Assembly: GCA_963767475.1 (NCBI GenBank)
Contig: CAVYEI010000002.1
Span: forward strand, 372,001 to 436,000
From: WHSW01 sp963767475
GTDB lineage: Bacteria > Actinomycetota > Thermoleophilia > Solirubrobacterales > 70-9
Reading direction: 5' to 3'
Length of the DNA stretch: 64,000 bases
Positions 16,435-25,251 of the stretch are shown here, piece after piece (position 1 is the stretch's first letter; every line of letters begins with the position of its first letter). The translations under genes and the position numbers were made by a program. The notes under the pieces were generated by a model. That model made no database searches, was not told the DNA's origin, and saw only the letters and a list, made by a program, of their open reading frames with translations.

Positions 16435-17734
16435 TCAGGCGGCCTTGAGCTCGGCCGGCGCGGTGCGGATTACCTGCTCGCGGCCGGGGCCGACGCCGAT
16501 CAGCGCGATCGGCACGCCGGCGCCGTCGGAGATCGCCTGCAGGTAGTCGCGCGCCTCGGGCGGCAGATCGGCCTCGCTGCGGGCGCCGGTGATGTCGTCG
16601 TCCCACCCGGGCAGCTCCTCGTACTCGGCCGTCGCCGTGTGCAGGATCGACTGGTGGTAGGGGAACTCGTCGAAGACCGCGCCCTCGGTGCCGCGATAGC
16701 GGACCGCGATCCGCAGCGGGTCGAGCCCGGAGAGCACGTCGAGCTTCGTGATCGCCAGCGCCGCCAGCCGGTTGAGCCGGGTCGCGTAGCGCAGCGCGAC
16801 CAGATCGAGCCAGCCGCAGCGGCGCTCGCGCCCGGTGGTGGTGCCGAACTCGTGGCCCCGATCGCGCAGGTGGACGGCGACCTCGTCGGTGAGCTCGGAT
16901 GGGAACGGGCCCGCGCCGACGCGGGTCGTGTAGGCCTTGCAGACGCCCCAGACCTCGTCGATGTCGGTGGGGCCGACGCCGGCGCCGACGCAGGCCGCAC
17001 CGGCGACCGGGTTGGAGGAGGTGACGAACGGATAGGTGCCGTGGTCGAGGTCGAGCAGCGCCGCCTGGGCGCCTTCGAAGAGCACCGTCTCGTCGCTGTC
17101 GAGCGCCTCCCAGCAGAGCCGCGAGGTGTCGGCGATGTGGGGCTCGAGCCGATGTCCGTAGCGCAGGTACTCCTCGGTCATCGCGTGCAGGTCGAGCTTC
17201 GGGTCGCGGGCGAACGGTCGCAGCAGCTGCTTCTTCGGCTCCAGCGCCGCGGCGATCTTCTTGCGCAGGATCTTCGCGTCGAGCAGGTCCTGGACCCGGA
17301 TCCCGAGGCGCGCGGACTTATCGGCGTAGCAGGGGCCGATACCGCGCTTGGTGGTCCCGATCTCGAGCTTGCCGAGCTTCGCCTCGCCCGCCGTGTCGAG
17401 CATCACGTGGTAGGGCATGATCAGGTGGGCGTTGGCCGAGATCGCGCAGGCCGCTGACGTCGATACCCCGGCGGCGCAGCCCGTCGAGCTCGCCGGTGAG
17501 CACGGCGGGGTCGATCACCACCCCGTTGCCGATCACACAGGTCTTGCCCGGATGCAGGATTCCCGAGGGGATCAGGTGGAACTTGAAGGTCTCGCCGTCG
17601 CGGACGATCGTGTGGCCGGCGTTGTTGCCGCCCTGGAAGCGGACGATCATCGCAGCGTGCTCGGCGAGCAGGTCGACGACCTTGCCCTTGCCCTCGTCGC
17701 CCCATTGGGTCCCGATGATCACGATGCCCGGCAT
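16435..17734 (-). CDS. purA: Adenylosuccinate synthetase, interrupted by a one-base frameshift near 17443
   Basis: PurA makes adenylosuccinate from IMP, aspartate and GTP in AMP synthesis. The N-terminal part (from ATG 17734) has IIGTQWGDEGKGKVVDLL, GGNNAGHT and the HLIPSGIL loop; the rest (PYHVMLD..., KRGIGPCYADK, FEGAQAALLDLDHGTYPFVTSSNP, GVGPTDI, TTTGRERRCGWLD) continues in another frame to the stop at 16435. Between them, ISANAHLIMPYHV is restored by removing one base at about 17443-17447 (an ATCGCGCAGG tract on the plus strand). Full length would be about 432 residues, normal for the family. The gene is essential in most bacteria, so an assembly error is the likeliest cause. Confidence 0.93.
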
Positions 17735-17767
17735 AGCGGCTTGATTATGCAGACAGCGCGCGCGAAA

Positions 17768-18484
17768 TCAGGCTGCGTAGCGGCGGTCGTGCCCGAAAAG
17801 CGGCAACGTGTCGCAGATCTCGGCCAGCCGCGAGACCGTGCGCTTGCCGATCTGCTCCTCGAGCTCGGCGACCTGCATGTTGGTGGTCACGATCATCGAG
17901 CGGTTGGTCGCGTAGCGCTCGTCGACGATCGCGTAGAGCTGCTCGAGCACCCAATCGCTGCGCTTCTCGGCGCCGAGGTCGTCGATGTGCAGCAGGTCGA
18001 CCGAGGTCAGCCGGCGGAAGAACTCGAGGTAGGAGAGCTCGCTCGAATCGCCGTCGTAGGTGCGGCGGATTCGCGCCAGCAGCCGCGGCAGCGAGTAGAT
18101 CGCGGCCGAGTGCCCGGCCTCGATCGCGCGCTTTGAGACCAGCATCGCCAGCGTCGTCTTGCCGGTGCCGACGTCGCCCTCGAGCCACAGCCCGCGGCCG
18201 TCGGCGATCTTCGCATCGAGCTCGTCGATGTAGGAGCGGACCGCCTCGACCACGCCGCGCGTCTGCGGATCGCGGGCCATGTCGGCGATCGGCGGGCGAT
18301 CGAAGCTGACGCCCTGGTACTTGGTCGGCAGCACGGTGCGCACGCCGCGCGTGCGCGCCTGGGTGATGCGGCGCTCGCGGCAATCGCAGGGGCGGGCCGT
18401 GTCGTCGTCGCCGACGAGCCAGCCGCTGCCGTCGCAGAGCGCCGAGCGGACACGCCTGAGGCAGGGGCTCGACCGTGCGCTCAT
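17768..18484 (-). CDS. DnaC/DnaI-like replicative helicase loader ATPase
   Basis: A 238-residue AAA+ protein. An N-terminal cysteine cluster (CDGSG... CDCRERR) precedes the ATPase core with Walker A GDVGTGKTT (about 104-112), Walker B LLHIDDLG, sensor IVTTNM and an Arg finger region near ISRL/RLAEIC. The layout (Cys-rich N-terminus then IstB/DnaC-like ATPase) and the place directly downstream of dnaB support a role in loading the DnaB helicase. IstB transposition helpers look alike, but no IS ends flank it. Confidence 0.8.
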   Translation of the reverse strand: MSARSSPCLRRVRSALCDGSGWLVGDDDTARPCDCRERRITQARTRGVRTVLPTKYQGVSFDRPPIADMARDPQTRGVVEAVRSYIDELDAKIADGRGLWLEGDVGTGKTTLAMLVSKRAIEAGHSAAIYSLPRLLARIRRTYDGDSSELSYLEFFRRLTSVDLLHIDDLGAEKRSDWVLEQLYAIVDERYATNRSMIVTTNMQVAELEEQIGKRTVSRLAEICDTLPLFGHDRRYAA

Positions 18485-18517
18485 AGATCGTCGGCGGCGC
18501 TCACCAGCGGCGCGCTC

Positions 18518-19931
18518 TCACCCGGAGAGCTGCTCGCCCGAGTCGGTGCTGGTCAGCGTCAGGAAGGAGGCGAACTGCTCCTGGAAGGCGAGCCTCACGG
18601 TGTCGATCGGGCCGTTTCGGTTCTTGCGCACGATCAGCTCCGCGATCCCCTTCAGCTCCTCCTTCTCGGCCGGATCGACGTCGTCGTCGCCGAAGTTCTT
18701 GTAGTAGTCCTCGCGGTAGATGAAGGCGACGAGGTCGGCGTCCTGCTCGAGGTTGCCCGACTCGCGCAGGTCGGAGAGGATCGGCCGCTTGTCGCGCCCG
18801 GTGCGCTGCTCGGGCGCGCGCGAGAGCTGCGAGAGCGCGATCACCGGCACCTTGAGCTCGCGCGCGAGGATCTTCAGCCCGCGGCTCATCTGGCCGACCT
18901 GCTCGACGCGGTTGGCGCGCACGTCCTCGGCGCGCATCAGCTGGATGTAGTCGATCACGATCAGCGCCAGGCCGCCGTTGCCGTTGGAGATCTCGCTGGC
19001 GTGCAGGCGCCGCGCCTTCGCCCGCAGGTCGAGCATGCTCAGGTCCGAGGACTCGTCGATCCACAGCGGGCTGTCCTCGAGCTCGTTGCAGACCCGCAGC
19101 ACCTTCGCCCACTCGCGCTCGCCGACCTGGCCCTTGCGCAGCTTGTCGCTGGAGATCCGCGAGCGCTTGGCGATCAGCCGCTGGGCGAGCTCGGAGTCCG
19201 ACATCTCGAGCGAGAAGAAGGCGACCGGCCGCCGCTGCTTGACCGCGACGTGCTCGGCGATGTTGGCGACGAGGCCGGACTTGCCCATCCCCGGGCGGGC
19301 GGCGAGGATGATCAGGTTGCCGGGCTGAAAGCCGCCGGTGATCTTGTCGAGGTCGGGCGAAGCCCGACGGGGTGCCGGTGACCTCGGCCTTGCCGCTCGC
19401 CAGCTCCTCCAGCCGGTCGACCTCGCGCGAGAGGATGTCCTTGAGCACGTGGAAGTCCTCGGCCTGCTCCTCGTGGGCGACGTTGAAGAGCAGCTTCTCG
19501 GCCCGCTCGGCGAGCTCGCGGGGCTCGCCCTCGCGGTCGTGGACCGACTTCTGGATCGTCTGCGAGGCGTTCAGCAGCCGGCGCAGGAGCGAGTTCTGCT
19601 GCACGATCCGCGCGTAGTGGCGGGCGTTGCCGGCCACCGGCACGGTCGAGGCGAGGTTGGAGACGCCCTCGCGGCCACCGGCCTGCTCGAGCTCGCCCTG
19701 CTGTGCGAGCAGCTCGGAGACGGTGAGCGCGTCGATCGGCTCGCTGCGCTCGTAGAGGAGCTTGATCGCGCGGAAGATCACCCGGTGGCGCTCGCGGTAG
19801 AAGTCCTCCTCGGCCAGGCGCACGTCGAGGATCACCGGGTTCATCGCCATCTCGGAGACCATCAGGGCGCCGAGCACCGACTCCTCGGCCTCGAGGTTCT
19901 GGGGCGGGACGTGTGCGCTCGCGGCTTCCAT
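18518..19931 (-). CDS. dnaB: Replicative DNA helicase DnaB, interrupted by a one-base frameshift near 19355
   Basis: DnaB unwinds DNA ahead of the replisome. The N-terminal part has VPPQNLEAEESVLGALM and the DnaB_N helical domain; the C-terminal RecA-like domain has Walker A ARPGMGKSG, EMSDSELAQRL, the Walker B LIVIDYIQLM and SQLSRAPEQR. The expected SGF-DLDKITGGFQPGNLIILAARPG junction is broken by one extra G in a GGG run at about 19355-19357; removing it gives a continuous protein of about 470 residues. There is no intein. As with purA, an assembly error is more likely than loss of an essential gene. Confidence 0.93.
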
Positions 19932-20059
19932 CAGCTGTCTGGGTTTAGAGGGCGCGGCGGCGGCAAAATCGCCCCGCGGCGGCCTTCAGTCGAGACAATC
20001 ACAGGCCGGGCGAGCCCGCTGAAGCGGTTCCCGCTATTGGGGCCGAAAACCGTGAAGCG

Positions 20060-20512
20060 TTACTTGGCTTCGGCGACGATCGTCTTCACCGAGGCGACGG
20101 CGCCACCGGGAAGCTCGACCTCGACCATGTAGGTCCCGACCTCGCGGATCGGGTCGTCGAGGCGGATCTTGCGGCGATCGACCTTGAGCCCGCGCGCGTC
20201 GGAGATCGCGTCGGCGATCTCGGCGCTGGTGACCGAGCCGTAGAGCTTGCCGTCCTCGCCGGCGCGGTGCTGAATCGTGAGCACCGTCTTCGCCAACAGC
20301 GCCGCGGTCTGCTCGGCGCGGTCGGCGGCCTCCTGGGCCGCCTTCTCGGCGGCCTCGTGGCGGCGCTTGGCCTCCTCGAGCGAGCGGTCCGTGGCCGGCT
20401 GGGCGAGCTTGCGGGGCACGAGGTAGTTGCGCAGGTAACCGGGCGAGACGTCGACGGCGTCGCCGGCCTCGCCGAGCGTCTCCACGTCCTTGAGCAGGAT
20501 TGCCTGCGCCAT
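20060..20512 (-). CDS. rplI: 50S ribosomal protein bL9
   Basis: A 150-residue protein with the bL9 N-terminal domain (AILLKDVETLGEAGDAVDVS, then GYLRNYLVPRKLAQPAT), a long connecting helix and the C-terminal domain (LYGSVTSAEIADAI). Length is normal for the family. It starts 4 bp after rpsR in the conserved S6-SSB-S18-L9 operon and is followed by dnaB after 128 bp. Confidence 0.97.
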   Translation of the reverse strand: MAQAILLKDVETLGEAGDAVDVSPGYLRNYLVPRKLAQPATDRSLEEAKRRHEAAEKAAQEAADRAEQTAALLAKTVLTIQHRAGEDGKLYGSVTSAEIADAISDARGLKVDRRKIRLDDPIREVGTYMVEVELPGGAVASVKTIVAEAK

Positions 20513-20516
20513 CGGC

Positions 20517-20807
20517 CTAGCGGTCGCCGACGTAGGGCAGCAGCGCCAGCTCGCGGGCCCGGCGGATCGCCAGCCCGAGCTGAGTCTGGTGGCGACGCGA
20601 GAGCCCGGTGACCCGGCGCGAGCGGACCTTGCCGCGGTCGGAGATGAACCGGCGCAGGGTGGCGAGGTCCTTGTAGTCGATGTTCTCGACGTTGATCTTG
20701 GTGTACTTGCGCGGCCGGAAGCGGTCGCCGAAACGGCCGCCGCGACGGCGCGCGCCGCCCGGGCCGCCGCTCGGAGGCGTGGGCTGTGCTCGCTGCTTGC
20801 GGGCCAT
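20517..20807 (-). CDS. rpsR: 30S ribosomal protein bS18
   Basis: A 96-residue protein. The core (from about residue 30) reads RPRKYTKINVENIDYKD, then LRRFISDRGKVRSRRVTG and the end RHQTQLGLAIRRARELALLPY, all typical of bS18. The N-terminal 30 residues are an Arg/Gly/Pro-rich extension (GGPGGARRRGGRFG), a little longer than the usual protein. S18 pairs with S6, encoded upstream in the same operon. Confidence 0.97.
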   Translation of the reverse strand: MARKQRAQPTPPSGGPGGARRRGGRFGDRFRPRKYTKINVENIDYKDLATLRRFISDRGKVRSRRVTGLSRRHQTQLGLAIRRARELALLPYVGDR

Positions 20808-20845
20808 CAGCCGCGGCCCTCGTGATCTTCGAAAAAGCTCTTCAT
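20807..20845 (-). CDS. Candidate 12-codon leader ORF overlapping the rpsR start
   Basis: An ATG at 20845 opens a 12-residue frame, MKSFFEDHEGRG, whose TGA shares its A with the rpsR ATG (TGATG). It has no good ribosome-binding site. A -10-like TAGAAT lies 41 bp upstream (20891-20886, minus strand). If translated it would couple to rpsR. The only support is the exact overlap; it may be chance. Confidence 0.25.
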   Translation of the reverse strand: MKSFFEDHEGRG

Positions 20846-21008
20846 TTCGCGCAAACGCGCCGCAGGACGGGCGGCGCGAAGCGTGATTCTAGCTATCCCT
20901 CACCGCGAGTGGCGAGAGCCGAGCGAGGCCAGGAAGCAGGGAGCGCCGCGTGCTCTGCACGCAAGCGACCGATGACGCCGCCTCGCGACGGCTATTCGCC
21001 GCTCGGGC
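20846..21008. other. ssb-rpsR intergenic region
   Basis: About 163 bp between the ssb stop and the candidate leader ORF, unusually long for this operon. It holds a -10-like TAGAAT at 20891-20886 on the minus strand with only a weak -35, so an internal promoter for rpsR-rplI is possible. No other gene is visible. Confidence 0.3.
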
Positions 21009-21473
21009 TCAGAAGGGAATGTCGTCTTCGGATGCGCCTACGGCCGCCGGCTCCGGCGAGTCGAAGTCCGAGGTGTCGGCCGGAACGTCGGACTTGGCCT
21101 CGAAGCGGGCGCCACCGCCCTCGCCGCCGCTGTCGCGGCTGCCGAGGAACTGGACCGAGTTGGCGATGATCGAGACCGCCTGGCGCTTGCCCGAGCCGTC
21201 CTTGGCCTCCCACTCACGCCAGTCGAGCCGACCCTCGACGGCCACCGGGCGTCCCTTTGACAGGTAGGTCGAGCAGTTCTCGCCCTGTGCGCCGAAGACC
21301 GTGACGTCGAAGTAGTTGGGCTTGTCGACCCAGTCGCCGCTCTGATCCTTGCGGCGGGAGTTGACGGCGACGCGCATCTCACAGACGGGCGTGCCCCCGC
21401 CGGTGCTGCGGAGCTCGGGGTCGCGGGTCAGGTTGCCCGTGATCACCACGGTATTGATGTTTGACGCTGCCAC
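21009..21473 (-). CDS. ssb: Single-stranded DNA-binding protein
   Basis: A 154-residue protein. The OB-fold (about 1-110) has INTVVITGNLTRDPELRSTGG, WVDKPNYFDVTVFG, STYLSKGRPVAVEGRLDWREWE and AVSIIANSVQFLG, typical of SSB. A Gly/Glu/Ser-rich linker leads to the acidic tip DDIPF that recruits replication partners. Position between rpsF and rpsR is the standard order. Confidence 0.97.
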   Translation of the reverse strand: MAASNINTVVITGNLTRDPELRSTGGGTPVCEMRVAVNSRRKDQSGDWVDKPNYFDVTVFGAQGENCSTYLSKGRPVAVEGRLDWREWEAKDGSGKRQAVSIIANSVQFLGSRDSGGEGGGARFEAKSDVPADTSDFDSPEPAAVGASEDDIPF

Positions 21474-21576
21474 TGAAAATCACTACCTCTCTGATTGCTT
21501 GATCGGTCTGAAGTCTAAGACCGCGATCGGCGTGTTCTCGCCCCCGCGGGGACGAAAAAAGGCGGAAGCTGCGGGA

Positions 21577-22299
21577 CTAGGAGGCGGGGGTTTCGTCAGC
21601 CGGGGGCGCCTCGGGCTCGCCGGAGGCGGGCTCGGCGGGCGCAGCGGGCTGCTCGGCGGCGGGCGCTTCCGGCGCCGGCGGAGCCTCTGCCGGGGCCGCC
21701 TCCGGGGCGGGCGCGGCTTCGGCGGGAGCGGGTGCGGCTTCGGCGGGAGCGGGTGCGGCTTCGGCGGCTGGCGGCGCGGCTTCCGGCGCAGCCGGGGCGG
21801 CTTCGGCCGGGGCGGGCGCGGCTTCGGCGGCGGCGGGGGCGGCCTCTGCCGGAGCGGGCGCGGCGGCGGGCGGCGGCATCGGCGGCGCCGGGGCGGCGTC
21901 GCGGTCCTCGTAGTCGTCGCGGCCACGACCTCGGCCCCGGCCTCCGCCGGGGCCGCGCGGGGCGGCGCTCGCGAGCGGCGCGGGCGGCGGCGGCTCGATC
22001 ACCGGCGAGTCGGGATCGACCTTGAAGATCCGGAAGCGCAGCACGCCGTCGGTGATCTTCAGGTTGTGGTTGAGCTCGTCGAGCAGCGGGCTCTCGGTCT
22101 CGAAACGGAAGAAGCGGTAGTCGGCCTCGTTGCGCTTGCCGATCTCGTAGGAAAGCTTGCGCAGCCCCCAGACCTTCTCGTCCTTGAGGCTGCCGCTCGA
22201 CTCGATCCGTCCACGGGCGTCGGTCGCGATCTTGTCGCGGCCCTCGTCCGGAACCTCCGGATCGAGCATCAGCACTAGTTCATATTGCGACGTAGCCAA
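21577..22299 (-). CDS. rpsF: 30S ribosomal protein bS6 with long Ala/Pro/Glu C-terminal extension
   Basis: A 240-residue protein, more than twice the usual bS6 length of about 95-130. Residues 1-95 are a normal S6 fold (QYELVLMLDPEVPDE, KVWGLRKLSYEIGKRNEADY, DGVLRFRIFKV). Then come a Pro-rich link, an Arg/Gly patch (GPGGGRGRGRGRDDY, about 114-128), and about 105 residues built from short repeats such as APAEAAPA and APEAAP. Composition and repeat phase match one frame, and the stop is clean at 21577. The start is TTG 22299. Extension function unknown; it should be disordered and extend from the platform side of the small subunit. Confidence 0.93.
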   Translation of the reverse strand: MATSQYELVLMLDPEVPDEGRDKIATDARGRIESSGSLKDEKVWGLRKLSYEIGKRNEADYRFFRFETESPLLDELNHNLKITDGVLRFRIFKVDPDSPVIEPPPPAPLASAAPRGPGGGRGRGRGRDDYEDRDAAPAPPMPPPAAAPAPAEAAPAAAEAAPAPAEAAPAAPEAAPPAAEAAPAPAEAAPAPAEAAPAPEAAPAEAPPAPEAPAAEQPAAPAEPASGEPEAPPADETPAS

Positions 22300-22310
22300 A
22301 GCGGCGGATG

Positions 22311-22316
22311 ACTATA
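22311..22316 (-). promoter_or_regulatory. Candidate -10 element for the rpsF operon
   Basis: TATAGT (minus strand, 22316 to 22311) lies 11 bp before the TTG start of rpsF, which would give a nearly leaderless transcript. The -35 region is weak. It sits in the 57-bp gap to the divergent gene at 22357. Confidence 0.35.
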
Positions 22317-22356
22317 GCGGGGGGCATCGGGCATCGTCCCGGGCTTGTAGCCGCCG

Positions 22357-22869
22357 ATGGGCCGCACGAGGATTCGCTGGAGCAACGTCGGCCGCCTGCT
22401 CGGCGGGCTCGGCGCCGGTGGCCTGCTGCTGGTCGTCCTCCCGGGTCTTCTGGAGGCGCCGGAGCCGCCGCCGTTGCCCGCCGACGTCGGCCTCAGCTCG
22501 AGCGCCACCGGCGCCTACGAGCCGGTCGCGCCCGCCCGGGCGCCGGATCGTGGGCGATCGGCCGAGCCGCGCGATCGACCGACACGCCGCCCCCGGCCCT
22601 CGTCGCCAGACCACGCCGATCGCTCCCACGGACGTGCTCGGGGCGATCGCCCGCAGGCGCCGTCGGCCCGGTCGCCGGCGCCGCCCGTGCAGCCTGCCGC
22701 CGCCCCGCCGCCCGCCGCCGTCGCGCCCACCCCCGTGGCCTCACCACCCGCGCCGGCTCCCGAGCCGACCTCACCCGAGCCGCCGGAACCCGCTCCGCCC
22801 GAGCAGCCGCCGTCCGAGCCGACCCCAGCCGCGAGCCCGAACCCGAGTCAGTTCGGCTTCGAGCACTGA
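22357..22869 (+). CDS. Single-helix membrane protein with Pro-rich extracytoplasmic tail
   Basis: A 170-residue protein: basic N-terminus (GRTRIRWSNVGR), one membrane helix (about 12-32, LLGGLGAGGLLLVVLPGLL) and a long low-complexity Pro/Ala/Arg tail (for example PPEPAPPEQPPSEPTPAAS). Such tails can span the cell wall. It ends 10 bp before the secreted protein gene at 22880, with which it may form an operon. Function unknown. Confidence 0.6.
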   Translation: MGRTRIRWSNVGRLLGGLGAGGLLLVVLPGLLEAPEPPPLPADVGLSSSATGAYEPVAPARAPDRGRSAEPRDRPTRRPRPSSPDHADRSHGRARGDRPQAPSARSPAPPVQPAAAPPPAAVAPTPVASPPAPAPEPTSPEPPEPAPPEQPPSEPTPAASPNPSQFGFEH

Positions 22870-22879
22870 GAGGAGCACG

Positions 22880-24449
22880 ATGAAGGAGCCCACCAACCTG
22901 GTCACCGGCCCGCGCCGGATCGGCCGCGGGCGGCTGGTCGCCGTCGCCGTGCTGGTCGCGATCGCGGCCGCGCTCACCCTCGCCCGGCCCGCCGAGGCGG
23001 GCAATTACGTGGTCACCCAGTGCGGCTCGGTGACCGCCTTCAGCGAGGCGATCTGGGAGCGCACCTCGGATCACTACCGCCCCCGAGCGCTTTGCGGAAC
23101 CGACGGCGGCCTGCAGGCCTACCACGACGCCGCCGGCAGCGGCATCTGGCACTTCGGCGCCTGGGTCTGGCGAGCCCCGGCCGGGACCGTGTTCACCGAC
23201 GTCCAGGCCAACGCCAGCCTCACCAACCAGGCCGGACATCACGGCGAGCTCGTGGTCATCCGCCCGGGCGGCGAGCAGGTCGGCTTCGGCTCCGAGCACA
23301 ACGACTTTCGCGTGCACTCGATCGGCGGCGAGTTCACGCAATTCCACAGCTGGCTGCGCTGCGTCGCACCCGGCGCCGGGCAGCCTTGCGGTCGCGCCGG
23401 CGACGACGGTGCCCACGCTTACGTTCGCGGCGTCTACCTGCGCACCGAGGACCGGGCCGCGCCGCTGCTGACGCTCACCGGCGGCACGCTGCTCGGTCCG
23501 CAGGTCATCCGCGGCGTCCGCGGTCTCACCTTCGCCGCCTCCGACGTTGGCAGCGGCATCCGCAAGGTCTACGTCGAGGCCAACGGAGCGCTGCTGGTCA
23601 CCGACATCCGCAACTGCGCCGTCGCCGCCGGCTTCGCCACCGCGCTCAGCCCCTGCCCGGCGGCGACAACCGAGTCGGCGGCGGTCCCCACCGCCCACAC
23701 CGCTTTCACCACCGGGCCGAACAACACGGTCACCGCCTGCGTCGAGGACCTGGCGCTCGACGGCGCCGCCAACCGCGCCTGCGAGCAACGCCAGGTCTGG
23801 GTCGACAACGCCTGCCCCGCCTCCGCGGTGGGCGGCGCGACCGCGCTCCGCGCCGGCTTTGGCGACGGCGGCGCCGAGACCACGCTCGTCGCCTCCGATC
23901 AGGCCGCGGTCGTCCGCGGCCGGGCCGCCGGGCGCCGGGGCTGGCGCAACCGTGTGCGCGCTCACCCGGGTGCTGATCGACGGCTCGCCGGTCGTCGTCG
24001 GGGCCACGGCGACGACAGGGCCAGACGGCGCCTACGCGATCGAGCTGCCCCCCGGACCGAGCCGCGAGCTCTACGTCCACCACGTCATCGGCGACCAGGT
24101 GATCGCTCGCCACGGCCTCGTCCTGCGCTCCTCGGCCCGGCCGACGCTCGATGCACGGCCCAACCACGGCGTTCGCAACCACGACCGCCTCCATTTCACC
24201 GGCACCCTGCCCGGCCCGGCGTGCTTCGACCGCGTGGTCAAGGTCCAGGCGCGGCTCGGCAAGCGCCGCTGGCAGGTCTTCCGTACCGATCGCGCCGACG
24301 CGGCCTGCGCCTTCACCGCCCGTTACAAGCTGCGCGCGACCTCGAACGCGAAGCGCTATCGATTCCGCGCCCTCGTCCCGCAGGCGGCCGGCTATCCCTA
24401 CGAGCGCGGCCACTCGCGCACGGTCAAGGTCAAGGTCAGGCGCCGCTGA
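22880..24449 (+). CDS. Large secreted protein, frameshifted near 23930
   Basis: ATG 22880 follows GAGGAGC. The signal peptide (about 1-35) ends LARPAEA. The first part has GNYVVTQCGSVTAFSEAIWE and paired cysteines and resembles exported Thermoleophilia proteins with a galactose-binding-like fold; the middle has DVGSGIRKVYVEANG typical of Ig-like repeats. The frame then changes: GAGATVCALTRVLIDG and the end to RTVKVKVRRR are in a second frame. Removing one G from GGG at 23930-23932 joins them into about 522 residues. The second part (TTGPDGAYAIELPPGPSREL) is a carboxypeptidase-regulatory-like domain. It is probably a cell-surface protein. Confidence 0.75.
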
Positions 24450-24462
24450 CTACGCTGGCAGC

Positions 24463-25227
24463 GTGACCAACCCCGACCCTGACTCCGAGCTCGCCGATCG
24501 CGCCCGGCAATGGCGCCACGCCGCCCAGGCCGCCGTCTGCGACGTCACCACGCCATGGGCCCACGGCACGGTCCTGCGCGCGACCGCCTATCCGAGCTAC
24601 TACGACTACAACGTCGTCCGGGTCGAGCAGGACCCGGGGATGACCGTCGAGGAGCTGGTCGCGGTCGCCGACGAGGCGCTCGCCGAGCTCAAGCACCGCA
24701 AGCTCGACTTCGACCTGATCGAGGTGGCCGAGCGCCTGCGCCCCGGCTTCGAGGCCGAGGGCTGGAGGGTGACGTCGCTTCTGTGGATGCGCCATCAGGG
24801 GGCGCTGCCGCCCGGGCCGCGGTCCGAGGTCGAGGAGGTCGACTACGAGGCGGTCAGCAACCTCCGTCACGCCTGGCACCACGAGGACTTCCCCGACACC
24901 GAGCTCGGCGACCATGAGCGTGAGGCTCGCGAGGTCGCCCTGGCGCGCGGCGCCCAGGTGTTCGCTGTGATCGAGGGTGGCGTGCCGATCGCCTTCGCCC
25001 AGCTCGAGCGCAACGATGGCGCGTCCGAGGTCACCCAGGTCTACGTGCACCCGGATCGCCGCGGCAATGGCCGCGGCACCGCCCTCACCCGGGCGGCGGT
25101 CGAGGCAGCAGGCGACGTCCGCGACCTCTGGATCACCGCCGATGCCGACGATCGGCCGAAGGATCTCTACGCCCGGCTCGGCTTCCGCACCGCCTGGGCG
25201 TCGATGGAGTTCCTGAAGGCGCCCTAG
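24463..25227 (+). CDS. GNAT-family N-acetyltransferase
   Basis: A 254-residue protein from GTG 24463. The C-terminal half is a GNAT domain: VFAVIEGGVPIAFAQLE (strands 2-4), VTQVYVHPDRRGNGRGTALT (the acetyl-CoA pyrophosphate loop) and DLYARLGFRTAW at the end. The N-terminal 120 residues may be a second, degenerate GNAT fold (LRATAYPSYYDYNVVRVE). Its stop codon TAG is part of the target duplication of the IS481 element directly downstream, so the gene was not truncated. Substrate unknown. Confidence 0.85.
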   Translation: MTNPDPDSELADRARQWRHAAQAAVCDVTTPWAHGTVLRATAYPSYYDYNVVRVEQDPGMTVEELVAVADEALAELKHRKLDFDLIEVAERLRPGFEAEGWRVTSLLWMRHQGALPPGPRSEVEEVDYEAVSNLRHAWHHEDFPDTELGDHEREAREVALARGAQVFAVIEGGVPIAFAQLERNDGASEVTQVYVHPDRRGNGRGTALTRAAVEAAGDVRDLWITADADDRPKDLYARLGFRTAWASMEFLKAP

Positions 25228-25228
25228 C

Positions 25229-25251
25229 TGTAGCTACTCATGACGTTGTTC
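25229..25251 (+). repeat. Left terminal inverted repeat of the IS481 element
   Basis: Begins TGTAGCTACTCATGACG; matches the reverse complement of 26269-26291 at 19 of 23 positions. The transposase stop codon lies inside it. Confidence 0.92.

Noticed and set aside
16435..17734. purA called as a pseudogene
   Set aside because: A single-base correction restores a complete protein with all motifs, and the gene is essential; assembly error is more likely.
17768..18484. DnaC-like protein read as an IstB transposition helper
   Set aside because: No IS ends or IstA-like gene are near, and its place beside dnaB and the N-terminal cysteine cluster fit a helicase loader.
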